DNA from: Sphingomonadales bacterium
GTDB taxonomy: Bacteria > Pseudomonadota > Alphaproteobacteria > Sphingomonadales > Sphingomonadaceae
NCBI GenBank assembly: GCA_028871475.1
Contig: JAGWMZ010000003.1
Location: 124,001-188,000 of the forward strand
Direction: 5' to 3'
Length of the DNA stretch: 64,000 bases
Shown here: positions 9,711 through 17,884 of the stretch, in pieces
Layout of the letters: each line of letters begins with the position of its first letter
Numbering within the stretch: position 1 is the stretch's first letter
Notes under the pieces: generated by a model
Told to the model about the DNA's origin: nothing
The model's input: only the letters and a program-made list of their open reading frames with translations
Databases searched by the model: none
Translations under genes and position numbers: made by a program

Positions 9711-10004
9711 ATGTCCGCCCTGCCTTCACTCAAGCAGCTTCAGGATGCGCAGCTCATCAGCCATGAGATGGCCGATGTTGCACATCCCCTGGCTGAATTG
9801 GTGGCCGCCGAGGAAGCATCCCTCTGGACTCATGACGAGGATCAGCACTGGCACAGCGCGAGCACGTCGTTCACCTATGGAGAACCGGCCGCACCGCGGC
9901 CTTATCCTGCCGCGCTCCGCCTCGGTCTGGTGGCATCACTCGCCGTGGCAAGCTGGATTGCCGTGCTGGCCGCAGGTTATGTCATGGTAAAGGTCTTGCG
10001 GTGA
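9711..10004 (+). CDS. Small C-terminally anchored membrane protein closing the polysaccharide locus
   Basis: The 97-residue product has a soluble acidic N-terminal part (QLQDAQLISHEMADVAHPLA and a WHSASTSFTYGEP stretch) and one C-terminal membrane helix at about 73-93. GAGAGG 14-19 bases upstream could be the ribosome site. No family is recognised. From YPAALR onward its tail matches the tail of the 417-671 product at five positions with the same spacing. It lies 130 bases after the Wza-like gene on the same strand and may be the last gene of the export unit. Confidence 0.6.
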   Translation: MSALPSLKQLQDAQLISHEMADVAHPLAELVAAEEASLWTHDEDQHWHSASTSFTYGEPAAPRPYPAALRLGLVASLAVASWIAVLAAGYVMVKVLR

Positions 10005-10216
10005 AACCTCGGCGCGCGCCATTGAACACCGCAGTTGCGTTAAACATCGACCCTAAACCATAAAAGGCTGGAGCAAAGCCCTGATCTGTCGCGCCCATCC
10101 ACAAAGCGCGACCTCACCCATTCGGTTTAGCCTTCGCTGATCAGCCTCGGAAAGGCGCCGCCATCTCGTCCGGGACTGGACCGGAACGAGAAGGCAGGAT
10201 GCAAGCGAGGAAGCGC

Positions 10217-10753
10217 TTACCGCGTCTCTCCGTTGGGGCGAATATCCTTGAAGGCATTGTTGAACGAGGCATTGGGCGTGCCCGAAGGATTGGCCGGCGC
10301 GTCATAATGCGGCGTGCGATAGATGGGCGCGCCAGCCGAGGACCGGTGATGCTGGCTCCTCACATCGTGACGGGTGACACGATGATGGGTGGTCGCGTGA
10401 TGCCCGCGGCGCTTGTGATGGCTCGATGCCTTGTGATGGCTCGATGCCTTGTGATGGCTCGATGCCTTGTGATGGGCGCTGGCGTGATGATGCTTGCTGA
10501 CGTGCCCCTTGGCGGCGTGCCGCCCAACATGCTTGGCGCCATGCTTCATGCCGTGAGCCGCCTTCGCGCTCACCCTGGCATGGTGCGCCTTGCGATGTCT
10601 GGCCTTGTCGGCGGATTTCGTCTTCTTGTGGCTGGCCTTGTGCTTTTCCGCATGTTTGCCGGTCTGGGTGGTGGTCTTGTGATGGTGGTGGGTCCGCGCC
10701 TCCACCGGCCCGGCCAGAGCCAGGGCCGCCAGCACCGCAAGAGCAATCCTCAT
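10217..10753 (-). CDS. Secreted histidine/lysine-rich repeat protein
   Basis: The 178-residue product has a signal peptide (MRIALAVLAALALAG, cleaved near VEA) followed by a strongly basic low-complexity body in which His, Lys, Ala and Ser dominate. Repeats of the unit KASSHH (about residues 92-112) and His runs stand out. The final 40 residues (GAPIYRTPHYDAPANPSG onward) are ordinary in composition and look like a separate short tail. Periplasmic His-rich proteins commonly bind Ni, Zn or Cu; that role is inferred. It is a single gene between the export locus and dctA. The antisense ORF is a shadow. Confidence 0.6.
   Translation of the reverse strand: MRIALAVLAALALAGPVEARTHHHHKTTTQTGKHAEKHKASHKKTKSADKARHRKAHHARVSAKAAHGMKHGAKHVGRHAAKGHVSKHHHASAHHKASSHHKASSHHKASSHHKRRGHHATTHHRVTRHDVRSQHHRSSAGAPIYRTPHYDAPANPSGTPNASFNNAFKDIRPNGETR
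10415..10468 (-). repeat. Three tandem 18-bp units within the His-rich gene
   Basis: Three identical consecutive 18-base units (10415-10432, 10433-10450, 10451-10468) encode the repeated Lys-Ala-Ser-Ser-His-His block. They are in frame, so copy-number changes would lengthen or shorten the protein without breaking it. Confidence 0.9.
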
Positions 10754-10886
10754 GTCATCATTTCCTTCGCCTGAGCCTCTCGGGCCCCTTGCTGATCGAC
10801 TCGCCCCATGGAGCGATAAATCCGCCTAGCAAGCGCCCTTCTCCCGGCCAAGAGACAGCGCAAGGTTTGCGACAGTCAGTTACCCG

Positions 10887-12269
10887 TCACAGATCGGGAT
10901 CGCTGGCAATCGCCCCGCCCGGCGTATAGGCAAAGCCTTCCTCGCCGGCCAGAACGCGGCGCGCGCGGTCACGGTCCATATCCCCCATCCAGCGCCCCAG
11001 CACCACGCAGGCCACCGCATTGCCGATCATGTTCACCAAGGCGCGGGCCTCGCTCATGAACCTGTCCACCCCCAGCACCAGCGCCATGCCGGCGGGCGGC
11101 AGCGAGGGCACCACCGCCAGCGTGGCCAGCAGGCCGATGAACCCGGCGCCGGCAACCCCGCCCGCTCCCTTGGAGGTGACCATGGCCACTGCCAGCATCT
11201 GGACCTGCTGATCCCAGCTCAGATCAATCCCGAGTGCCTGGGCGATGAAGAGCGCCGTGGTCGACATGTAGATCGCCGTGCCATCCGTGTTGAAAACATA
11301 GCCCGACGGCACCACCAGCCCCACATGCTGGCGCGACAGGCCCAGATGTTCCATCTTCTCCATCAGGCCCGGCAGGGCGGCATCGGAAGAACTGGCACCA
11401 AGGGTGATCAACAGTTCATCCCTGAGATAGGCCAGCAAACGCAGGATGGACATGCCCGACACAGCCATGATCAACCCAAGGCACACGAATACGAACACGC
11501 CGCCCGCCGCATAGAAGGTGCCCACCAGCCAGGCCAGCTTGCCCAGCGCGCCAAGGCCAAACTTGCCCACCGTAAAGGCCATGGCTCCGCCCGCGCCAAA
11601 GGGCGCCAACCGCATGATCAGATTGGTGATGCCAAAGACCAGTGCTGTCCCCGAATCGATCAGGCTGCGCAGCGGCGCGCCCTTCTCGCCAATCTGCGCC
11701 AGAACCGCCCCGCACAAGACCGAGACCAGCACCACCTGCAGGATCTCGCCATGAGCAAAGGCACCAATGAAACTGTCCGGCACGATGCCTGTGAGAAAGC
11801 TGACCAGACCGTCATGGTCCTTCACCTGGCTGGCATAGGCCTGAACGGCCTGCGCATCGAGATGGCGCGGATCAGCGCCGAACCCCACGCCCGGCCGGAT
11901 CAGATGAACCATGACCAGACCGGCCACCAGCGCCACGGTCGAGACGATCTCGAAATAGAGCAATGCCATGGCGCCGGTCTTGCCCGCGCTTTTCAGATCG
12001 CTTGAGCCGCCGATTCCCGACACGATGGTGCAAAAGACGATGAGTGCGATCATCATCTTGATCAAGCGGACGAATGTGTCCCCCAGCGGCTTAAGCTGAA
12101 CGCCGATGTCGGGCGCCAGAAACCCGGTCAATGCGCCCAGCACCATGCCCAGCAGCACCTGAACGTAAAGCAGCCCCAGCCACCGCCGCCAGACCGGACG
12201 ACGGGCCTGGGCCGCGCCGACATCGCGCGTGCTCGTGTCCGGTTGGGCAACAATCCTGGTTTCGGCCAT
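10887..12269 (-). CDS. dctA: Dicarboxylate/amino acid:cation symporter (DctA-like)
   Basis: The 460-residue inner-membrane carrier belongs to the DAACS family, which imports C4-dicarboxylates or Glu/Asp with protons or Na+. Visible signatures are the serine-rich GASSSDAALPGLMEKM hairpin, the SGYVFNTDGTAIYMS motif with the TDG triplet in TM7, and the VTSKGAGGVAGAGFIGL hairpin 2 followed by LVLGVDRFMSEARALVNMIGN in TM8, which carries the substrate-contacting Arg and Asn. The presence of SEARALVNMIGN rather than a neurotransmitter-type sequence favours the dicarboxylate branch. It is monocistronic; nothing nearby betrays a dedicated sensor, since the two-component genes next door point elsewhere. 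Confidence 0.9.
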   Translation of the reverse strand: MAETRIVAQPDTSTRDVGAAQARRPVWRRWLGLLYVQVLLGMVLGALTGFLAPDIGVQLKPLGDTFVRLIKMMIALIVFCTIVSGIGGSSDLKSAGKTGAMALLYFEIVSTVALVAGLVMVHLIRPGVGFGADPRHLDAQAVQAYASQVKDHDGLVSFLTGIVPDSFIGAFAHGEILQVVLVSVLCGAVLAQIGEKGAPLRSLIDSGTALVFGITNLIMRLAPFGAGGAMAFTVGKFGLGALGKLAWLVGTFYAAGGVFVFVCLGLIMAVSGMSILRLLAYLRDELLITLGASSSDAALPGLMEKMEHLGLSRQHVGLVVPSGYVFNTDGTAIYMSTTALFIAQALGIDLSWDQQVQMLAVAMVTSKGAGGVAGAGFIGLLATLAVVPSLPPAGMALVLGVDRFMSEARALVNMIGNAVACVVLGRWMGDMDRDRARRVLAGEEGFAYTPGGAIASDPDL

Positions 12270-12814
12270 GCTGGTCTCCTTGCGCGCAGAACCATGGCAT
12301 GGCCCGCCCCTGTCGGACCAGTGAAACTTGCCGCATTGCGAGGGTTATCAGCTTGCTATACACTTGCGCCGACATTGCGCGCACCGGACGCGGAACCCAA
12401 AGCGCCAGAAGAAAAGCTGTACTTTGGTCCGTATAGCCATACTGGCAAACCCCTAATTAGGACAGCCTATGCGGGATGATACTGTGCCAGATCGTGACAG
12501 AGATGATTCGGTCCATGCCTACAAGTCGCTGAAAACAGCCGGTCGCGCCTCACCGTCCTCGTGCAGACGATCGCTCGGCTCGAACAATCGGGCGCCGCGC
12601 TTCTCATCAGTATTTGCACGGAGAAGCCAAACGTTTCCAATTGCTTCCCGCCCACTTCGGACAGATGCGGTCAACTTGGTTAGCAACTTGCCCAAAGGTG
12701 GTAATGTAAAGGTTTGTAAAATTCGTCACCTGTGCGCTTCTGCCAAGTGGAAACACGGTATAATCGGCGAGGCATACGACCGGGAACACGCCGTGTTCCA
12801 CATGAAGGGATGCC
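12270..12814. other. Long gap between dctA and the response regulator
   Basis: This 545-base gap holds divergent promoter space and the apparent LysR remnant listed separately. The plus-strand ORF at 12469-12834 overlaps the start of the response regulator and has no family match, so I do not count it as a gene. The last 100 bases should contain the promoter of the signalling operon, with AAGGGATGCC in front of the regulator's ATG. Confidence 0.5.
12503..12690 (+). pseudogene. Possible decayed LysR-type regulator N-terminus
   Basis: Read with two frame changes, this stretch gives MIRSMPTSR, then LQVAENSRSRLTVLVQTIAR with LEQSGAALLI, then RPLRTDAVNLV. This order resembles the start of LysR-type HTH domains (AE.gS..A...l..sQ..vs..I..LE...G..LL.R). 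The frames are broken by stops and no intact gene is possible. The similarity is short and read by eye, so this is a tentative call; chance resemblance cannot be excluded. Confidence 0.3.
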
Positions 12815-13510
12815 ATGCGTATCGCGATTGCTGACGACGACACCGCCTTCGTCGACTTTCTCAAGAATGTTACCAGCGCCGATGGTCACAGTTGTGTCGT
12901 CTTCAACGACGGCCAGTCGCTCGTCACCCAGTTGCAGCGCGAAACTTTCGATCTGGTCATCCTGGACTGGCACATGCCGCGCCTCACCGGACCCGAAGTG
13001 CTGGGCTGGATACACCAGAACCTTGAGGTGCCCCCGCCGGTCATCATGCTGACCAGCCAGTACAACAAGTCCGACATTGCCCGCACGCTGAGCGAGGGCG
13101 CCGATGATTTCATCGTCAAGCCTGAGACGGCGGCGGTCATTTCCGCCCGCATCGATGCCGTTCTGCGCCGCACCAGCCAGCGCAATGCGCCCCAGCGCCA
13201 TATCGATTTTGGCGGCTATCGCTTCGACCGTCTGGAAAGCACCGTTTCTTTCGATGGCGAGGAGCAGAAACTGACCGCCAAGGAATTCTCACTGGCGCTG
13301 CTGTTTTTTCAAAACACCAACCGCCCGCTCTCGCGCGGCTATCTGCTCGACATGATATGGAACAGCGTGGCGGGCCTGCCCACGCGCACGCTCGACGTTC
13401 ACGTGTCCCATATCAGGGCAAAGCTCAAATTGGCCGCCGGGCGCGGCTATCGTTTGCAGACGATTGTCAGCTATGGCTACCGGCTGGAAGTCTGCGCGGA
13501 GGACGAATGA
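12815..13510 (+). CDS. OmpR/PhoB-type response regulator
   Basis: The 231-residue protein has a receiver domain with acidic residues Asp7-Asp9, phospho-acceptor Asp51 (LVILDWHMPRLTG), Thr80 and Lys102, then a winged-helix DNA-binding domain (about 130-228; RTLDVHVSHIRAKLKLAAGR recognition region). It should be phosphorylated by the CHASE2 kinase encoded two genes downstream. Its TGA overlaps the next ATG by ATGA, which couples its translation to the FecR-like gene. The start follows AAGGGATGCC. The regulon is unknown. Confidence 0.92.
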   Translation: MRIAIADDDTAFVDFLKNVTSADGHSCVVFNDGQSLVTQLQRETFDLVILDWHMPRLTGPEVLGWIHQNLEVPPPVIMLTSQYNKSDIARTLSEGADDFIVKPETAAVISARIDAVLRRTSQRNAPQRHIDFGGYRFDRLESTVSFDGEEQKLTAKEFSLALLFFQNTNRPLSRGYLLDMIWNSVAGLPTRTLDVHVSHIRAKLKLAAGRGYRLQTIVSYGYRLEVCAEDE

Positions 13511-14883
13511 CTTTGACCAGTCATGCCCGGATCATGTCCCGCATGAAGCCGGGCATGACCATGGCACTGATGCTGGCGCAAGGCCTGGCGCCCTCGGCCA
13601 TGGCCGCAGGCAGCGCCATGCCTGCAGAGGTCACCTATCACACGCATGTCAACGACACGCTTTACGATCTGGCACGGCGCTACTTCAACCATTTCGACGA
13701 TTATCGGGTGGTGCAGCAACTCAATCACGTTGCCATCCCCGAGCATTTGCAGCCTGATGTCGACCTGCGCATTCCTGTCAATCTGCTGCGCGGCGCGCCG
13801 CAGAACGCCACGGTGCTGACCTATCGCGGCGATGTGCGGCTGGGCGAGGATCGCCACCCCGTCACGCCCGGAACCACACTGAGCGAGGGCATGCGGATCG
13901 AGACCGGCCCCTCCTCCTTTCTCAGCTTCCGCGCGCCCGATGGTTCGACCGTGACCATGCCCTCGCAAAGCGTGATGCGGCTGGAGCGGATGCGCCGCAT
14001 TCTCTTCACCAACACGATGGACCAGCGCTTCACGATCGAGCGCGGCAGGCTGGAAACGACCGTCGCCAAACAGATCGGCCCGGCCAGCCATTATGAGGTG
14101 CGCACCCCCATCGCGGTTTCCGCCGTGCGGGGCACAGTGTTCCGCGTCGCCTATGGCGCCGATGGCCGGGGCAAATCGCTGACCGAAGTGCTCGGCGGTA
14201 CGGTCGCCGTCAGCGGCAATGGCATGGCCAGGCCAGTGCCTGTGCCCGTCGGGCTGGGCGCGGCGGTGGGGCGTGATGGTTCGGTCGAGACCGAAACGCT
14301 GCTGCCCGCCCCTGCCCTGTCGGAGGGAAACCGGCTTCAGGAAGGGCAGGAGTTGCGTTTTTCCGCCGCACCTGTGGCAGGCGCGCAGGCCTATCATTTC
14401 GATGTGGCGCGCGATGCCGCCTTCCGCGACATTGTCGGAGAAAGCCGCTCGGCCATGCCGCAAGGTGAACTCGCCGGCCTGCCCGATGGTACATGGTATG
14501 TGCGCGCAACGGCCTTGTCCCGCACCGGCATGGAAGGCCTGCCGGCCATTCAGCCCTTCGAACGGCGACTGCATGTCTTTGATGCGGCCATGATGCGCAG
14601 TTCGGGCCGCGAATATCGCGTTCACTGGACCTATGCCGGCGCGCCGGGCGTTCATTTCCGCTTTCAACTGGAGCCCACCGGCAAGCCCAAGGGCCATGGC
14701 AAGCCTTTCGGCCTCGACGAAGACCGTCTCTTTGCCAGAACATTGGTGCTGGACGACGTACCGGCCGGCCCCTATCGTTGGCGGCTGGGAGCGATCAACG
14801 GCACAGACGAAACATGGACAGCCTGGCGCGAGGTAACCATCGAGCACAACGGCGAACACACTGGCGAACATACGGGGACGTAA
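13507..14883 (+). CDS. Periplasmic LysM-like/FecR-domain protein
   Basis: The 458-residue product begins with an export signal (about 15-35), followed by a LysM-like segment (YHTHVNDTLYDLARRYF), a FecR domain (about 95-205, ending near AVSAVRGTVFRVAYG) and a C-terminal part with FnIII-like strands (AYHFDVARDAAFRDIV, LPDGTWYVRATALS). FecR-type proteins transduce signals in the envelope; LysM-like parts often touch peptidoglycan. It starts on the ATGA overlap with the regulator and ends just before the kinase. Pairing of FecR/LysM proteins with CHASE2 sensors is a recurring arrangement in proteobacteria, so this protein is probably the periplasmic partner of the CHASE2 kinase. Confidence 0.85.
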   Translation: MTLTSHARIMSRMKPGMTMALMLAQGLAPSAMAAGSAMPAEVTYHTHVNDTLYDLARRYFNHFDDYRVVQQLNHVAIPEHLQPDVDLRIPVNLLRGAPQNATVLTYRGDVRLGEDRHPVTPGTTLSEGMRIETGPSSFLSFRAPDGSTVTMPSQSVMRLERMRRILFTNTMDQRFTIERGRLETTVAKQIGPASHYEVRTPIAVSAVRGTVFRVAYGADGRGKSLTEVLGGTVAVSGNGMARPVPVPVGLGAAVGRDGSVETETLLPAPALSEGNRLQEGQELRFSAAPVAGAQAYHFDVARDAAFRDIVGESRSAMPQGELAGLPDGTWYVRATALSRTGMEGLPAIQPFERRLHVFDAAMMRSSGREYRVHWTYAGAPGVHFRFQLEPTGKPKGHGKPFGLDEDRLFARTLVLDDVPAGPYRWRLGAINGTDETWTAWREVTIEHNGEHTGEHTGT

Positions 14884-14884
14884 G

Positions 14885-17074
14885 CTGAAGCGGACCTATC
14901 GCCGGCTGCTTGTCGAGTGGCTCGTCATCCTGTGCGTCGCCGCCGGAACCGCCGCCTATCTGTCGTGGACGGGCAATGCCCGCCGGATCGACAACCAGAT
15001 CTATGATCGGCTGATCACATGGCGGGCGCCGCCGGTCGATCCGCGCATCATCATCGTAGCCATCGACGATGACAGCCTCAGGCGACTGGGCGCTTGGCCG
15101 TGGCCGCGCGACCTGCACGCCAGGCTGATTGATCGGCTGAAACAGGATGGCGCAGCGCTGGTTGCCTATGACGTGCTGTTCATCGAGCCGACCGCGCAGG
15201 ATGCTGCGCTGGGTGCCGCCATGGCGCGGGGGCCGCGCGTCGTTGCCCCCATGCTGTTTCAGGCACCCGGCACCAATGGCGCAGCGGTGGATGCCATTTT
15301 CCCCATTCCGGCGGTGCGCGAACATGCCGCCATCGGCCATGTCAATCTGGCCATGGATGGTGATGGTCTTGTCCGCCATATCGCGCTGAGCGAAAGCGCC
15401 GGGGTCAAGGCGCCGGTGCCGCACATGATGGAACTGGCCTATCGCGCGGTGACCGGTCATGCCTCGCCCTTCTTCAACGCCTCGGGCGCGCCAGTGCTGC
15501 TGCCCTTCGCCAGGACGGTGGGCGCCTTTCCCACCGTCCCCTTCGCCGCGGTGCTGCGGGCCGAGGTTCCCGAGGATTTCCTGCGCGGCAAGATCGTCCT
15601 GGTGGGCGCGACAGCAACGGGTGAGGGCGACCGCTATCCCACCCCCCTGCCCGGCGGAGCAGCCATGCCGGGGGTGGAATTGCAGGCCAATCTGCTCAAC
15701 GCCATGCTGGCTGGGCGGGTGATTCGCGCGGCACCGACCGGATGGCTGGTCGGGCTGTCGATGATGCCGGTGCTGCTGCTGATGCTTGGTTTCTGGCGGC
15801 TGCGGCCATCGCGCGCGCTGATCGGGTCGCTGGCGGCGATGGTGCTGGTGGTCGTCCTGTCGGCGGCGGGCCTGGTGCTGGCCGGATGGTGGGTGCCTCC
15901 CGGCGCGGCGCTGGCGGGCTTGCTGCTGGCCTATCCGCTGTGGGGATGGCGGCGGCTGCAGGCGATCAGCGACTATATCACCGCCGAGCTCAACCGCTTC
16001 GCCGCCGAGCGCGACCTGCCCATCCCCCGCCGCGAAAGGCATCTGCCCTCGGACGTGGTGGGCGAGCAGACCATCGAGCTGGCCAGCGCCATCGACCGCA
16101 TCCGCGACATTCGCCGCTTTGCCGCTGACACGATCGAGCATCTGCCCGATGCCGTGCTTGTCACCGACATGGAGGAGCAGGTGACCATGACCAATGCCGC
16201 CGCGCTGGCCATGCTTGGCAAAGACCCGACGGGCGCGCTGGCCTGGCAGGTGCTCGAAAGCATCACGCAGGAGCGTCTGGAGAATGAGATCGCCATGGCC
16301 GACGGGCGGCGCTTCGTCATCGCCCGCGCGCCGGTAGAGCATGATGACGGGCGACAGAGCGGCTGGATCCTTCGTCTGGTCGACATCACCCCCATCCGCG
16401 AGGCGGAACGCACGCGTGAGGAAGTGCTGCAACTGCTCAGCCACGATATGCGCTCGCCGCAGGCCTCGATCATCACCATGGTGGAGGGGCCACAAGGCGC
16501 CGAACTGCCGGGCGACACCGCCAAGCGTATCGCCCGCCACGCCCGCCGCACCATGGCGCTGGCCGATGATTTCGTGCAACTGGCCCGCGCGCAGGCCACA
16601 CCCTTTCGCCCCGAAGAAATTGTACTGGGCGACATTCTGGCAGAAGCCGCCGACGATCTCTGGCCGCTGGCGCGCCAGAAGGGCGTGAGCATCGTGCTGG
16701 AGGGCATCGAGGAGCCAGAATTCCTGATGGCCGAGCCGCAGATGCTGCTGCGCGCCTTCACCAATCTCATCGACAATGCCATCAAATATGGTGGAGCGAA
16801 CAGCATCGTCACCTGTGCTCTTGCCCCGGTTCCCGGCGCGCAACAGGTCCGCCTCTCCATCCGTGATCAGGGGCAAGGGATGTCGGAACAGGTCCGCGCC
16901 AATTTGTTCGGTCGTTTCGTGGCGGACGGCGGGCGCGAAAAGCGCAGCGCCGGGCTGGGTCTGGCCTTCGTCAAGACCGTGGTCGACCGCCACAAGGCGC
17001 AGATCGATTGCGAGAGCGGGCCGCAGGGGACCTGCTTTACCCTGACCTTCGCCACCCTGCCCCTCGAGGCCTAG
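14885..17074 (+). CDS. CHASE2-domain sensor histidine kinase with apparent CTG start
   Basis: From CTG 14885 the product is 729 residues: TM helix (about 8-27), extracytoplasmic CHASE2 domain (about 40-285; IIIVAIDDDSLRRLGAWPWP and KIVLVGATATGEGDRYPTPL), three TM helices (about 287-355), a PAS-like region, HisKA with His520 in LLSHDMRSPQ, and a HATPase with N-box NLIDNAIKYG, DQGQGMS and GLGLAFVKTVVD. In this frame a stop at 14834 and absence of ATG, GTG or TTG until GTG 15173 leave only CTG (14885 or 14861) as a start that keeps TM1 and the CHASE2 front. GGGGA at 14874-14878 lies 6 bases before CTG 14885. Coupling to the FecR gene ending at 14883 is likely. The kinase should phosphorylate the regulator at 12815. 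Confidence 0.85.
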   Translation: MKRTYRRLLVEWLVILCVAAGTAAYLSWTGNARRIDNQIYDRLITWRAPPVDPRIIIVAIDDDSLRRLGAWPWPRDLHARLIDRLKQDGAALVAYDVLFIEPTAQDAALGAAMARGPRVVAPMLFQAPGTNGAAVDAIFPIPAVREHAAIGHVNLAMDGDGLVRHIALSESAGVKAPVPHMMELAYRAVTGHASPFFNASGAPVLLPFARTVGAFPTVPFAAVLRAEVPEDFLRGKIVLVGATATGEGDRYPTPLPGGAAMPGVELQANLLNAMLAGRVIRAAPTGWLVGLSMMPVLLLMLGFWRLRPSRALIGSLAAMVLVVVLSAAGLVLAGWWVPPGAALAGLLLAYPLWGWRRLQAISDYITAELNRFAAERDLPIPRRERHLPSDVVGEQTIELASAIDRIRDIRRFAADTIEHLPDAVLVTDMEEQVTMTNAAALAMLGKDPTGALAWQVLESITQERLENEIAMADGRRFVIARAPVEHDDGRQSGWILRLVDITPIREAERTREEVLQLLSHDMRSPQASIITMVEGPQGAELPGDTAKRIARHARRTMALADDFVQLARAQATPFRPEEIVLGDILAEAADDLWPLARQKGVSIVLEGIEEPEFLMAEPQMLLRAFTNLIDNAIKYGGANSIVTCALAPVPGAQQVRLSIRDQGQGMSEQVRANLFGRFVADGGREKRSAGLGLAFVKTVVDRHKAQIDCESGPQGTCFTLTFATLPLEA

Positions 17075-17078
17075 CGGC

Positions 17079-17792
17079 TCAACCGGGCAAGGCCATCGCC
17101 TGTTCAAGCCGGGCATGCGCGGCATTCAGATGATCGCGCAGCAAGGCGCCCGCCCTTGTGGCATCGCGTGCCAGCAAAGCCCGCACGACAGCGCCCATCT
17201 CCTGCGCCACCTCCGCCTCGTCGCCGACAAGGCACAAATGGTGCAGGATACGCAGTCGACGATGCAGCCACAGCGTGGTTTCGGCGATCAGCGCATTGCC
17301 GCTGCCGATGGCGATGAGCCGTTGCATCGCCGCCAGCGCCTCGGCAAAACGGGCCTGCCCCAGAGGGTCGCCCGCCGCAGCCTCCATCCGGCGCAGGGTG
17401 GCAGACATGCCGCTGCGGGCGCCCTCATTCATGTTACGGGCAGCCTCGGCGGCGGCGTGGGGTTCGACCAGCAGACGCAGGGCAAAGGCATCACGCAGTT
17501 CCACCCCGCTCATCGCCGGCTGCGCGCGATAGCCGACATTGGGCAGCTTGAAGACCAGTCGCTCGGCCTCCAACTGGCTCAAGGCCTCGCGCACCGGGGT
17601 TTGCGACATGGCCAGATCACGCGCCACCCGGTCGATCAGCACGCGCTCACCCGGGGCGATACGCGCAGTCACGATCATGGACAGCAGGTAATCATAGGCA
17701 TTCTGCACAAGCGTGGGCGCAGCCAGACCAACCGTGCCTTCGGCCATGTTCTGAACGAGGATCGCGCGCCGCGGCATCACGGAAACATTCAT
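17079..17792 (-). CDS. GntR family regulator, FadR/FCD subfamily
   Basis: The 237-residue protein has an N-terminal winged HTH (LIDRVARDLAMSQTPVREAL, about 51-70) and an all-helical C-terminal FCD domain (LRDAFALRLLVEPHAAAEAA onward) of the type that binds small organic acids with a metal. It is the third gene of a minus-strand row after dgoA and an SDR enzyme (93 bases from the SDR stop), so it probably controls this sugar-acid unit. It faces the CHASE2 kinase gene tail to tail, with only 4 bases between stops. Confidence 0.87.
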   Translation of the reverse strand: MNVSVMPRRAILVQNMAEGTVGLAAPTLVQNAYDYLLSMIVTARIAPGERVLIDRVARDLAMSQTPVREALSQLEAERLVFKLPNVGYRAQPAMSGVELRDAFALRLLVEPHAAAEAARNMNEGARSGMSATLRRMEAAAGDPLGQARFAEALAAMQRLIAIGSGNALIAETTLWLHRRLRILHHLCLVGDEAEVAQEMGAVVRALLARDATRAGALLRDHLNAAHARLEQAMALPG

Positions 17793-17884
17793 GAAAGGCC
17801 CCCCGCGCTCGCAGCATGATGCTCAAGCGCGTGGTTTGCCCATATCATGCTGCACTGCGACAAATCCAGCCGTCAAATGCCCCC

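Noticed and set aside
10415..10468. Tandem repeat considered as CRISPR
   Set aside because: Three 18-bp units are contiguous, in frame inside a gene, and without spacers.
10199..10774. 191-residue plus-strand ORF with MARCLV repeats
   Set aside because: The repeat belongs to the minus-strand gene, which has a clean signal peptide and an ATG; the plus reading lacks one.
15173..17074. GTG 15173 as the kinase start
   Set aside because: It would delete TM1 and the front of CHASE2, which are encoded in the same open frame upstream.
14795..17125. 776-residue minus-strand ORF
   Set aside because: Antisense to the CHASE2 kinase; composition is Gln/His/Arg noise with no motifs.
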